Positions 1 to 8,312 of a stretch of 25,680 nucleotides of DNA are shown piece by piece. The stretch comes from Bacteroidales bacterium UBA1797. GTDB taxonomy: Bacteria > Bacteroidota > Bacteroidia > Bacteroidales > VadinHA17. Position 1 is the stretch's first letter. Every line of letters begins with the position of its first letter. The notes under the pieces are model-generated. The model made no database searches. It was not told where the DNA came from and was given only the letters and a program-made list of their open reading frames with translations. Location: NCBI GenBank assembly GCA_002319885.1, contig DCFT01000190.1, positions 1 to 25,680 of the forward strand. The letters are read 5' to 3'. A program made the translations under genes and the position numbers.

Positions 1-3000
1 AGTGATGGTCCGCCACAGACGGTCATTGTTACTGTCAACCCAACACCACAAGTATACCCAAGTACAACCGGATATGAAATATGTAATGATGAAACTACAA
101 GTATTGTACTTACCAGTCCAAGTACTTTTACCACTGGAGTTATTACTTTTAATTATACGGTAGAAGCTACAGGAGGGGTAACTGGATTTACAACACCTGT
201 GAATGGATTACTGAATAATTGGGTCATCTCAGATGCACTTCATAATCCGACTGATACTTCACAGTTTGTAACATACACAATAACCCCGATAAGCCCGACA
301 GGTTGCGCAGCAGGCCCGGTTAAGACAGTGATTATCACGGTTGACCCGACACCACATGTAATGCCTAGCACTCTTACACAGACGATATGTAATGACGGCA
401 CAACCAATGTCATTTTATACAGTCCAACCGTTTTTTCAAACGGGGTGATTACCTTCAATTATACTGTTGTAGCCACCGGAGGAGTTACAGGATTTACTAC
501 ACCTGTTGCAATGTTACCGAATAATTCAGTAATATCAGATGTATTACATAATCCTACAGATGCTATTCAGACAGTTACGTACAGGATAACTCCTATAAGC
601 CCAAAATGTTCTACCAGTGATCCTGATAAAATAGTAGTTATAACTGTAAATCCGACACCCAGAATTTTCCCTGTTCCTTCCAATATAATTCAATGTGATA
701 GCACAACCACCAATATACAGTTGAAAAGTCCAAGTGTATTTACAAGCGGGTTTATCACATTTAAGTATGATGTGACAACAACAGGTTCAGTAACCGGTTT
801 TAGCACTCCGGTTGGCGGGTTACCTAATAATCAAATTATTGCAGACAAACTTATAAATAATACCGATACTTTCCGGATCGTAACCTACAGAATCACACCG
901 GTTAACCCTGTTCCAGGTTGTACCGATGGAATAGCGAAGAATGTTTCGGTGACAGTTAACCCGACGCCACGTGCAACCCCGCTTAATCTTAAGCTATCGA
1001 TCTGTAGCGGAGATGCTACTCAAATTGTTCTCAATACACCATCTTTAATGACTTCAGGAGTAATACATTTCGATTACACAGTAACTTTAAGTAATGGGTC
1101 TGTAACCGGTAGTACTTCTCCTTTATCAGATCTGAGTCCGAATTATACAATAGCATTGCCTTATCAGAATAGCAGTGATACTATTCAATCCGTTTATTAC
1201 TCTGTAAAACCAAAAGCTGTTGGATTAATTGGCCTGACTTGTAATGCAGGAAAGATTGCTGTTCCTGAAGTAAAAATACATGCTCTTCCATTACAAAATC
1301 TGATTGTGACAAAACAATTAACTTGTTCGACAGGAGCGGGTCTTGCCGCTTTAAGTGCTGTAATTTCAAAAGGCGCCAGCCCTTATCACGTATTATGGAC
1401 TAGTTCCAATGGATATCATATGACTGACTTATTGGACATTTCAAATCTTTCTATAGGAAAATATGTAGTTAAGGTTTCTGACAACCTTGGTTGTTCTCGC
1501 AGTGATTCAGTCATCTTAAGTCCTATCAGTCCAAAAGGCTCAATAATACCTACTCAGATCCCTCCGGGCAATTATAATATAAGTTGTATTGGTTCTACCG
1601 ACGGGACAATTCTTATTTATGCCAGCGGTGGAATAACACCTCCATATGCTTATTGGGTTGTCAAGAATGATGCGGATACAATCTTCAGTGGCGTATTTAG
1701 AGATAACCTTGATCCTTCAGATCCTTCGACATACAGATATTATAACAACCTTGGAGCCGGGAGTTATACTCTTAAAATTCGTGATGTTAACTGGTGTGAG
1801 AATGACATTATTACTAACCCTGCCAGAATAGTATTTAAAGTTCCTCCTCCGATTGTTGCAGCGTTTACAAATATCAATGTTTCATGTAAAGGTTATAATG
1901 ATGGATCTGCATCGGCAACTGTATCCGGAGGCAGGGGCGGGTATACTTACCGCTGGTATACTCTTGATGGAATTATTCCGGGTCCGGTTAATACCAACCA
2001 CATCGACAACCTGATAGCGGGTACTTATTTCCTGGAGATAAAAGATGTTTTAAATTGTACACAGGTGCTGAGTACCGTGGTTACGGAACCAGATGGAATG
2101 CAATTAACAGATTCTCAAGTGTCTGAGTCATCGGATGGCAATTTTAATATTTCCTGCAATGGAGGTAATGATGGATTTATCAAAATGACTATTTCAGGTG
2201 GATCAGGTAACTATCTATACTCATGGGCAGGACCTTCCGGTTTTACAGCTTCGACAAAAGATATTTCTGACTTAAAAGCAGGTGTATACACCTGCGTGGT
2301 GAGAGATGAGAATGGTTGTTTACTAACTCCTGCACCTGCATTTACCCTTACTGAACCCGCCAAATTGGAATTCAGTTCATTCACAACATCTCTTTCAACT
2401 GATGGAAATCATAATATTAATTGCTACGGAGCTGACAATGGCTGGATCAGTATAATGGTTACAGGTGGAAGTGTCGGGAATTATAAATACAACTGGAGTA
2501 CATCAAATGGATCGGGGATTATCAGTGGACAGAAAGATCAGACAACTCTTACTGCAGGAACGTATCATCTTGTTGTTGCCGATTCTAATGGATGCGTTAT
2601 TTCAAAAGATTTCCTGCTGACCCAGCCTCCTGCTTTAACCACTAACCTTTCCGCTACGAATATTACCTGCAAATCTCCCGGATTTGATAATGGATCAATT
2701 CTAATGACTGTTAACGGAGGCGTTTCACCATATTCATATATCTGGTCAAATGGTATGGAAACAAAAGATCTGGACGGACTGACACCAGGAGAATATATTG
2801 TGAAAGTAACAGATTTTAATGGATGTACCATAGAAGATTCTGCAAGAGTTAATCTTCCTCCTGATCTTAAGTATACAAGTGTTTTATCAGACTATAATGG
2901 TTTTAACATTAGTTGTAATGGACTGGCAGATGGGTTCATCCATGTGGAACCGACAACCGGATCGGCACCTTTTGTTTACACATGGACAGGTCCCGATGGT

Positions 3001-3864
3001 TATACAGCTGATACAAAAGGTATCTCTAATCTTAGTGCCGGACAATATCAGTTTTTGATCGTCGATAGCAGCGAGTGCAAGGCTTCAGAAACTTTTAATA
3101 TTACTGAACCCGGAAAGCTCGCATTTACATATTCATTATCATCAAGTACAGCAGGCGGATTTAATATTAATTGTGCGGGGGAAAGTACCGGCTCTATTGA
3201 TATTGCACCCGTAAACCAGGTGAAAACAGTCGATTATCTGTGGGCAGATGGTGTCTTCGGAAAAACAAGGTCCAATCTTCCGGCTGGTACTTATAGTCTG
3301 ATCATTACTGATGCTAATAACTGTCATGCCAGTGGAACAATTTTTATTACGCAACCTGATAGCTTGAAACTTTCATTCAATATATCGCCTCCTTTCTGTC
3401 CCGACAAACCTGATGGTTCTATTGAGACCACTGTTACCGGAGGTGTAAGAGGAGCTGGTTATTTTTATCGTTGGTCAGATAACTCGACAAACAGTAACCT
3501 GTTAAATATTCCTCAAGGTCTTTATAATGTTTTTGTTACAGATATGAACGGTTGTACTCTAAGAGATTCTGTGAATGTTAATCCGATAAATGAAGCTTGT
3601 CTTGTGATTCCAAATGCTATCTCACCCAATGGAGACCTGATTAATGATGTGTGGAATATTGGAATGAAGGAGTTGTATCCCTCAATGGAAGTAATAATAT
3701 TTAACAGATGGGGCGAAACCATCTGGAAATCAGAGAAAGGATATCCAAGGCCATGGGATGGAACAAGCAATGGGAATCCTCTTCCAATTGACTCCTATCA
3801 TTACATAATTAATTTGCATAACGGAACCAGACCAATTATTGGTAATGTGACTATTGTAAAATGA
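1..3864 (+). CDS. Giant T9SS-exported adhesin, SprB-like repeats and type B C-terminal sorting domain (5' end missing)
   Basis: The reading frame is open from base 1, so the N-terminus and any signal peptide lie outside the window; the internal ATG at 199 is not the true start. The visible 1287 codons fall into three parts. First come about four PKD-like repeats of roughly 102 residues, each opening with N/D-P-T-P and carrying S-P-x-x-F, F-x-Y and V-T-Y-R-I-T-P signatures. Next come about nine SprB-type repeats with N-I-S-C-x-G-x-x-D-G and a later D-x-N-G-C. Last is a C-terminal domain (nt 3598-3861) with IPNAISPNGDLINDVW, FNRWGE and W-D-G-T, the gliding-associated CHU_C/TIGR04131 type B signal. 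Such proteins are exported by the type IX secretion system and held at the cell surface, often as adhesins. The PorP/SprF gene follows 22 bases later. The ligand cannot be told. Confidence 0.93.
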   Translation, partial: SDGPPQTVIVTVNPTPQVYPSTTGYEICNDETTSIVLTSPSTFTTGVITFNYTVEATGGVTGFTTPVNGLLNNWVISDALHNPTDTSQFVTYTITPISPTGCAAGPVKTVIITVDPTPHVMPSTLTQTICNDGTTNVILYSPTVFSNGVITFNYTVVATGGVTGFTTPVAMLPNNSVISDVLHNPTDAIQTVTYRITPISPKCSTSDPDKIVVITVNPTPRIFPVPSNIIQCDSTTTNIQLKSPSVFTSGFITFKYDVTTTGSVTGFSTPVGGLPNNQIIADKLINNTDTFRIVTYRITPVNPVPGCTDGIAKNVSVTVNPTPRATPLNLKLSICSGDATQIVLNTPSLMTSGVIHFDYTVTLSNGSVTGSTSPLSDLSPNYTIALPYQNSSDTIQSVYYSVKPKAVGLIGLTCNAGKIAVPEVKIHALPLQNLIVTKQLTCSTGAGLAALSAVISKGASPYHVLWTSSNGYHMTDLLDISNLSIGKYVVKVSDNLGCSRSDSVILSPISPKGSIIPTQIPPGNYNISCIGSTDGTILIYASGGITPPYAYWVVKNDADTIFSGVFRDNLDPSDPSTYRYYNNLGAGSYTLKIRDVNWCENDIITNPARIVFKVPPPIVAAFTNINVSCKGYNDGSASATVSGGRGGYTYRWYTLDGIIPGPVNTNHIDNLIAGTYFLEIKDVLNCTQVLSTVVTEPDGMQLTDSQVSESSDGNFNISCNGGNDGFIKMTISGGSGNYLYSWAGPSGFTASTKDISDLKAGVYTCVVRDENGCLLTPAPAFTLTEPAKLEFSSFTTSLSTDGNHNINCYGADNGWISIMVTGGSVGNYKYNWSTSNGSGIISGQKDQTTLTAGTYHLVVADSNGCVISKDFLLTQPPALTTNLSATNITCKSPGFDNGSILMTVNGGVSPYSYIWSNGMETKDLDGLTPGEYIVKVTDFNGCTIEDSARVNLPPDLKYTSVLSDYNGFNISCNGLADGFIHVEPTTGSAPFVYTWTGPDGYTADTKGISNLSAGQYQFLIVDSSECKASETFNITEPGKLAFTYSLSSSTAGGFNINCAGESTGSIDIAPVNQVKTVDYLWADGVFGKTRSNLPAGTYSLIITDANNCHASGTIFITQPDSLKLSFNISPPFCPDKPDGSIETTVTGGVRGAGYFYRWSDNSTNSNLLNIPQGLYNVFVTDMNGCTLRDSVNVNPINEACLVIPNAISPNGDLINDVWNIGMKELYPSMEVIIFNRWGETIWKSEKGYPRPWDGTSNGNPLPIDSYHYIINLHNGTRPIIGNVTIVK
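37..1299 (+). repeat. Tandem PKD-like protein repeats, period about 306 nt
   Basis: The N/D-P-T-P codons that open each unit lie at nt 37, 343, 649 and 958, giving periods of 306, 306 and 309 nt. A last, more diverged unit runs to about nt 1299. The units are clearly homologous in protein (I-C-N-D, S-P-s-v-F, G-V-T-G-F-t-t-P, L-p-N-N, T-D, V-T-Y-r-I-T-P-i-s-P) but differ at many codons. This looks like an old duplication under protein-level selection, not a recent DNA amplification. Confidence 0.85.
1309..3597 (+). repeat. Array of about nine SprB-type repeats
   Basis: The conserved N-[IV]-[ST]-C unit starts lie near nt 1576, 1876, 2146, 2413, 2659, 2905 and 3163. A degenerate first unit begins near 1309 and a last one near 3379. 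Spacing falls from about 300 to about 216 nt. Units share a Cys near the start, a D/N-G turn, a G-G strand, an aromatic Y-x-W strand and a closing D-x-N-G-C or similar. This matches the SprB repeat family found in gliding and adhesion proteins. Each unit has about two Cys, which could form a disulfide outside the cell (inference). Confidence 0.8.
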
Positions 3865-3886
3865 TTTTTAATATATTACAACGTTT

Positions 3887-4864
3887 GTGAGAAGACTCGC
3901 TTTCATCATATTATTGTTATTGGTTAGCAAGCTGACATTCGGCCAACAGTTGCCATTATATAGTCAGTACCTTTATAATAAATATCTTATCAATCCGGCT
4001 GTAGCAGGAAGCGACGGATATACAAGTGTCAGCCTGACCGCCAGGGAACAATGGGTAGGTTATTCCGGAGCGCCACGAACCTTTTCTTTCAGCTGGCAGA
4101 CAAGAGTGCTCAAAAAAAGTTTTATTCTTAAGCAAACCAAAGTAAAACGTGAAGTCTTCAGACCAAAATCTGACGGAAAGGTCGGCTTGGGAGCATACGT
4201 TTTCAGCGATAGAAACGGATTGGTTCAAAGAACCGGGTTTCAGATTGCTTATGCATATCATATGTGGCTCCAACGCAGTACTCAACTGTCTTTCGGTCTG
4301 GGTTTTACGGGCTATTATTATAAGATTGACGAAAAACAGATAAATTTTGAGGACCCTAATGAACCTTGGCTGAACGATAATCTCCGGCGTGGTGTTTTTG
4401 TTCCGGATTTGACTTTTGGCGCCTATATTCTTAATCCGAAGTTTACTTTTGGTTTTTCTGCAGATCAGTTATCTGAAGCTGCTGCAAAATTTGGCGGACC
4501 TGCATATAAAGACCTTACTGTAGACAGGCAGTATTATCTTTTCGGATCCTATGATATCAGCCTTGCAAATAATACAATAATTCAACCATCATTTTTGTTA
4601 AAAATGTCGGAACAGCTTAAACCTCAGCTTGATATTGGTGCAACATATATCTTCAATCAGGCTTTTTGGGCCGGGCTTGCTTATCGTACCAGTGGTGCTT
4701 TGATAGCAAATATAGGTCTTAAATATCAGAACATATTTTTTGGATATGCTTTTGATTACACTCTTCAGGAAATTCAGACTATCACCTATGGTACACACGA
4801 AATAACGGTTGCTCTTAAGTTTGGCGATAATTCGAGAAGATATCGCTGGCTTGACCGGTACTAA
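3887..4864 (+). CDS. PorP/SprF family type IX secretion system outer-membrane protein
   Basis: 325 residues. The N-terminus has a Sec signal peptide: R-R, a hydrophobic stretch at about 4-18, and a likely cleavage near the F-G-Q-Q junction. The mature start QLPLYSQYLYNKYLINPAVAG is the hallmark of the PorP/SprF family, followed by alternating beta strands typical of a small outer-membrane barrel. In Flavobacterium, SprF is needed for export or display of its neighbour SprB, and PorP-type proteins are common next to type B T9SS cargo. Here the gene follows such a cargo gene by 22 bases, so it is probably its dedicated partner and in the same operon. The start is GTG at 3887: no ATG in frame precedes it, and the signal peptide begins right there. 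The stop is separated by one base from the stop of the opposing methyltransferase gene. Confidence 0.93.
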   Translation: MRRLAFIILLLLVSKLTFGQQLPLYSQYLYNKYLINPAVAGSDGYTSVSLTAREQWVGYSGAPRTFSFSWQTRVLKKSFILKQTKVKREVFRPKSDGKVGLGAYVFSDRNGLVQRTGFQIAYAYHMWLQRSTQLSFGLGFTGYYYKIDEKQINFEDPNEPWLNDNLRRGVFVPDLTFGAYILNPKFTFGFSADQLSEAAAKFGGPAYKDLTVDRQYYLFGSYDISLANNTIIQPSFLLKMSEQLKPQLDIGATYIFNQAFWAGLAYRTSGALIANIGLKYQNIFFGYAFDYTLQEIQTITYGTHEITVALKFGDNSRRYRWLDRY

Positions 4865-4865
4865 A

Positions 4866-5756
4866 CTATGGTTTTCTGAGAATGTATACAACCGAGCTGC
4901 TCCGTTTTTTTTGAAAAACCGTAAAGAGTGAAAAAATAAATGCTTTTGAAACACCTTTCAGAAATGGGAGGGATGAAGCTTTGTATCTTTCGCTCATCTG
5001 CGAAATGTAAAATACATCAAGAGGAAGAATCCTTAATTCTTGTAATATTAATCCTGATTTTTCGGAGAAGAGACAGAAAGTAACCGGATTAAAATGCCAT
5101 AAATGCCGGGGAACATCCCATGCAGCCCAGTAACGCTTATAATGATTTGCATCAAAAGAATTGCTGTTAGGTAAAGCAATTATACAGATAGCGCCTGGTT
5201 TTAATATTCTGTATATTTCTGTAAGATAACTAAACGGATCATGAAAATGTTCAAGAACATGCCATAGAGTGATGCAATCAAAACTATTTTCAGCAATAGC
5301 TGATATTGAATCAGAGGTGGAAACTTCGAGGCCAAAATTTGAAATGGCGAAATTTCGGGCTTTTTCATTTATTTCTATTCCTTTTGACACCCAGCCGGCT
5401 TTTTTCATTGTATTTAAAAAGTGGCCGGTTCCACAACCTATATCTAAAATATTCCCGCTGTCGAGACGTGTGTATTTTCTGATAAGACCCTTCTTTTTTG
5501 TAAGCATCAGACTTCTTGCAGCCCGGTATAGTTTATTGGAAAAACCTTCCGAAGTGTCACTGTGTGAGATGTAGTTTTCTGATTCATAGTACCTGGCTAT
5601 CTCAGTCTCGTCAGGATAATCCTGGGTAAATAAGAAATTACAATCTGAACATTTGAATATCGGGAACTCTTTTTTACTGACAAAATGATCTGTACATATA
5701 AATTGACGATCTATTTTTTCAGAAAAACAAAGAGGGCACGCCTTATGATGCACCAT
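4866..5756 (-). CDS. Class I SAM-dependent methyltransferase with N-terminal zinc ribbon
   Basis: 296 residues. The N-terminus holds a four-cysteine ribbon (C7-x2-C10 and C36-x2-C39), likely to bind zinc. A Rossmann methyltransferase domain follows with the SAM motif L-D-I-G-C-G-T-G (about residues 104-111), an acidic D/E region near I-E-I-N, and the W-H-V-L-E-H-F motif typical of the Methyltransf_11/23 group. The C-terminal part (about 215-296) may form the substrate side. Related ribbon methyltransferases act on sugars or small molecules, but the substrate here cannot be told. The gene starts one base after the yfhO-like stop, so the two are almost certainly co-transcribed, and it ends the long minus-strand run. 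A glycan-related substrate is an inference from location only. Confidence 0.88.
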   Translation of the reverse strand: MVHHKACPLCFSEKIDRQFICTDHFVSKKEFPIFKCSDCNFLFTQDYPDETEIARYYESENYISHSDTSEGFSNKLYRAARSLMLTKKKGLIRKYTRLDSGNILDIGCGTGHFLNTMKKAGWVSKGIEINEKARNFAISNFGLEVSTSDSISAIAENSFDCITLWHVLEHFHDPFSYLTEIYRILKPGAICIIALPNSNSFDANHYKRYWAAWDVPRHLWHFNPVTFCLFSEKSGLILQELRILPLDVFYISQMSERYKASSLPFLKGVSKAFIFSLFTVFQKKRSSSVVYILRKP

Positions 5757-5757
5757 G

Positions 5758-8223
5758 CTATTCTGACTTTGATTTTAAATTGAATTTTCTCAAGAAATAA
5801 CCAGCACATAAAAGGATTAATAAAATAGAACTTGCCAGAGAAATTTTATTTCCAGTATAATAGGAGGCAGGCTTAAAAATAAATTTTATTTCATGATCTC
5901 CTGCCGGTACAACCATTCCTCTCAAAATCCAGTCAGTACGGAAATACTGACTCTCTTTCCCATCAATGTAACATTTCCAGCCGGCGGGGTAATAAATTTC
6001 TGAAAAGACGGCAAGTTTCTCACCTACAGCAGTGTATTTATAATGCAATTCATCAGGTTGATACGATATAAGTTCAATCTTATCATTTACCTGTACGGGG
6101 TAATCTGGTTTTGTAATCTGATTCTTAAAAGTATTTACGATTATTGCCTCTTTTGCAGGATTAAATGAGTTCATGAGAGAAATCGCCTTATTGGCATTTT
6201 CTACAAATACAGGTTTTTCTACAAACCATGCATTCCCAAGGGCATTTGAATTTATTAAAGGAGGTGCACCGGGGTTAAAGATTATATACCTGGTATTGAG
6301 CATATCCAAAGCAGGAACTGGCATATTGTTTAATATTTGCTGGAGCTCTTCCAACGATTTTGCTTTACTCGCTGCAGCTTCAAACTTATTAATGCCTGGA
6401 TAGAGACAGCTGTCTATCAGTTCAGCATATCTCTCCATTTTGGCACCGTGGTATCCACCAATAGATTTATGAAAATATGAAGTCGGTGAGTTATCAGCAA
6501 ATGTTGACACAGCAAGGTTGAGAACTCTGTTATCCGAAGGATCTTTAAGGATAAAGGCATCTGCAACAGAAGGTGTAAAAGACTTTTGAACGGTTAACTG
6601 TCTTTCAAACCGGTCAGCATCAAGGTATCTTTTGTCTATACCCCACAAATCAATAATAACAAGTAAAGCAATTATTAGTATTCCGTATTCCTTCCGGACT
6701 TTATCATAAATATAGCCAAGGATAACACCTGCAGAAAGTAATATAAATACCAGAGATCTGAAGGCGTCGCTTCTGAGCAGGCCCTTTCTATCTGTTATCA
6801 GCGCACTCTTCAGCCATTCGGGATAGCCATCTTCATTTGGCCCAAGAAATGAACCCGCAAAACCGGGAAGTAAGAGGATAAGCAATAAAAATCCTCCGGT
6901 TATCCCACCCGCAATTTTTAATCCCCTTATTATCTCTTTTTTTGTAATAGTTCCATTAAAAATATCTCTGAGTGCCAGAAATCCCAACAGAGGCATACAA
7001 AATTCCGCTATTACAAGAGTCATGGTAACTGCCCGGAACTTATTATAACCGGGGAAATAGTTAATAAAAAGATTTGAAAAAGGCATGAAATTTTTCCCCC
7101 ACGAAAGCATTACTGACAATATAGTTGCGGCCAGAAGCCACCATTTCTCAGGACCTTTTATAAGTATTAGCCCAAGCACAAACAGAAAGAAAACAATTGC
7201 TCCTACATAATGAGGCCCGTCTGTGCCAGGTTGGGTTCCCCAGTATTTCTGAAGTTGGTTGGCTGCATCCTGGTTGTTGTTCTGACTTAAGACTTTATAA
7301 GTTTCAGAGCTGCGGTCAAATGGACGGCTCGATCCTCCCTTATAATCAGGTATCAACAGGTTGAAAGTCTCATCAATACCATAGCTCCATGTTGTTATAT
7401 AATCTTTGTTTAAACCGGAGGTAACATTATTGTTATCACCAGTCAGATCCGATTTCCCCCTTATTGAATACTTCCCATATTCATAAGTTGTATAAAGACT
7501 TGCGAAATTTATCCCAATGGCTATGACAAAAGGGATTATCAGTAAAGCAGAAGTTTTAAGAAATTTAACTAGTGTCTTATCTTTCAGGGCATAAATAAAT
7601 TCAACAATACCAAATATAAGCAGACAAATCAATCCGTAATATGTGATCTGAGGATGATTGGCCTGAATCTCGAGAGCCAGAACAAACGCAGTAAATAATG
7701 CACCTTTCAGGGAATCATGACGGTAAGTGTAATAAATTCCTCCAATCATAGGAGCCATATATGCCAGAGCTATTGCCTGGGTATTGTGACCGGCTCCAAG
7801 AATCTGAAAGAAAAATGATGAGAAGCCATAGGCAAGGGCACCTGCTATGGACAGCCATGGATTAAGACCAAAAATCAATAACAAAATATAGAATCCAAGC
7901 ATTGAAACAAACAACACTGATACCGGCATCCTGAAAATCCTTAAAAATGAATCAGCATATTTAATCAGATTACCCGGATACCTGGTGGATATAAGATAAG
8001 CAGGCATTCCACCGAAAATTGAGTTGGTCCACAATGGCTCCCTTCCGTATTTTACACGAAAGTCCTGGATCTCCTTGGAGTTGATTTTAGAAACAGTGGA
8101 ATCGTTGGCTTTCAGTACTTTACCTTCAAGGACAGGATAAAAGTATGCAAAAGAAACTACCGTAAATATTATTACTGCAATCAGATGCGGCAGAATGGGT
8201 TTGAACTTAATTTTTATTTGCAT
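5758..8223 (-). CDS. YfhO family multi-pass membrane protein (GT-C-like)
   Basis: 821 residues from the ATG at 8223. The first part is highly hydrophobic, with about a dozen membrane segments, starting with an N-terminal anchor (IAVIIFTVVSFAYFYPVL) followed by an extracytoplasmic loop with L-K-A-N-D and F-G-G-M-P motifs. Further segments occupy about residues 85-520. A soluble domain then includes N-T-R-Y-I-I-F-N and E-I-Y-Y-P-A-G-W-K-C-Y-I-D-G-K, and a final membrane helix precedes a basic tail. This architecture and the Y-P-G-W motif are those of the YfhO family (PF09586), believed to be GT-C-type enzymes; B. subtilis YfhO glycosylates lipoteichoic acid. The lipid-linked donor and acceptor here are unknown. 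The frame extends 13 codons upstream to a TTG, but the ATG is preferred because the extension runs into a possible promoter box. Confidence 0.88.
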   Translation of the reverse strand: MQIKIKFKPILPHLIAVIIFTVVSFAYFYPVLEGKVLKANDSTVSKINSKEIQDFRVKYGREPLWTNSIFGGMPAYLISTRYPGNLIKYADSFLRIFRMPVSVLFVSMLGFYILLLIFGLNPWLSIAGALAYGFSSFFFQILGAGHNTQAIALAYMAPMIGGIYYTYRHDSLKGALFTAFVLALEIQANHPQITYYGLICLLIFGIVEFIYALKDKTLVKFLKTSALLIIPFVIAIGINFASLYTTYEYGKYSIRGKSDLTGDNNNVTSGLNKDYITTWSYGIDETFNLLIPDYKGGSSRPFDRSSETYKVLSQNNNQDAANQLQKYWGTQPGTDGPHYVGAIVFFLFVLGLILIKGPEKWWLLAATILSVMLSWGKNFMPFSNLFINYFPGYNKFRAVTMTLVIAEFCMPLLGFLALRDIFNGTITKKEIIRGLKIAGGITGGFLLLILLLPGFAGSFLGPNEDGYPEWLKSALITDRKGLLRSDAFRSLVFILLSAGVILGYIYDKVRKEYGILIIALLVIIDLWGIDKRYLDADRFERQLTVQKSFTPSVADAFILKDPSDNRVLNLAVSTFADNSPTSYFHKSIGGYHGAKMERYAELIDSCLYPGINKFEAAASKAKSLEELQQILNNMPVPALDMLNTRYIIFNPGAPPLINSNALGNAWFVEKPVFVENANKAISLMNSFNPAKEAIIVNTFKNQITKPDYPVQVNDKIELISYQPDELHYKYTAVGEKLAVFSEIYYPAGWKCYIDGKESQYFRTDWILRGMVVPAGDHEIKFIFKPASYYTGNKISLASSILLILLCAGYFLRKFNLKSKSE

Positions 8224-8259
8224 AGCAATATTTTTAAAATTAAAGACCTGACGGTGATA

Positions 8260-8267
8260 CAAAAATA
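8260..8267 (-). promoter_or_regulatory. Possible -7 box before the yfhO-like gene
   Basis: On the minus strand this octamer reads TATTTTTG, matching the Bacteroidota -7 consensus TAnnTTTG. It lies about 36 bases upstream of the ATG at 8223 and 45 bases downstream of the flippase stop. No TTTG is found at the proper -33 distance, so it may be a weak internal promoter or chance in AT-rich DNA. Confidence 0.3.
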
Positions 8268-8312
8268 TGTATTTGAATGTAATTATTTATTTGAAATCAT
8301 ATTTAGATGTAA

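Noticed and set aside
3956..4285. Minus-strand frame of 109 codons inside the PorP/SprF gene
   Set aside because: Antisense to a signal-peptide-bearing, family-matching gene; no start signals or recognisable fold.
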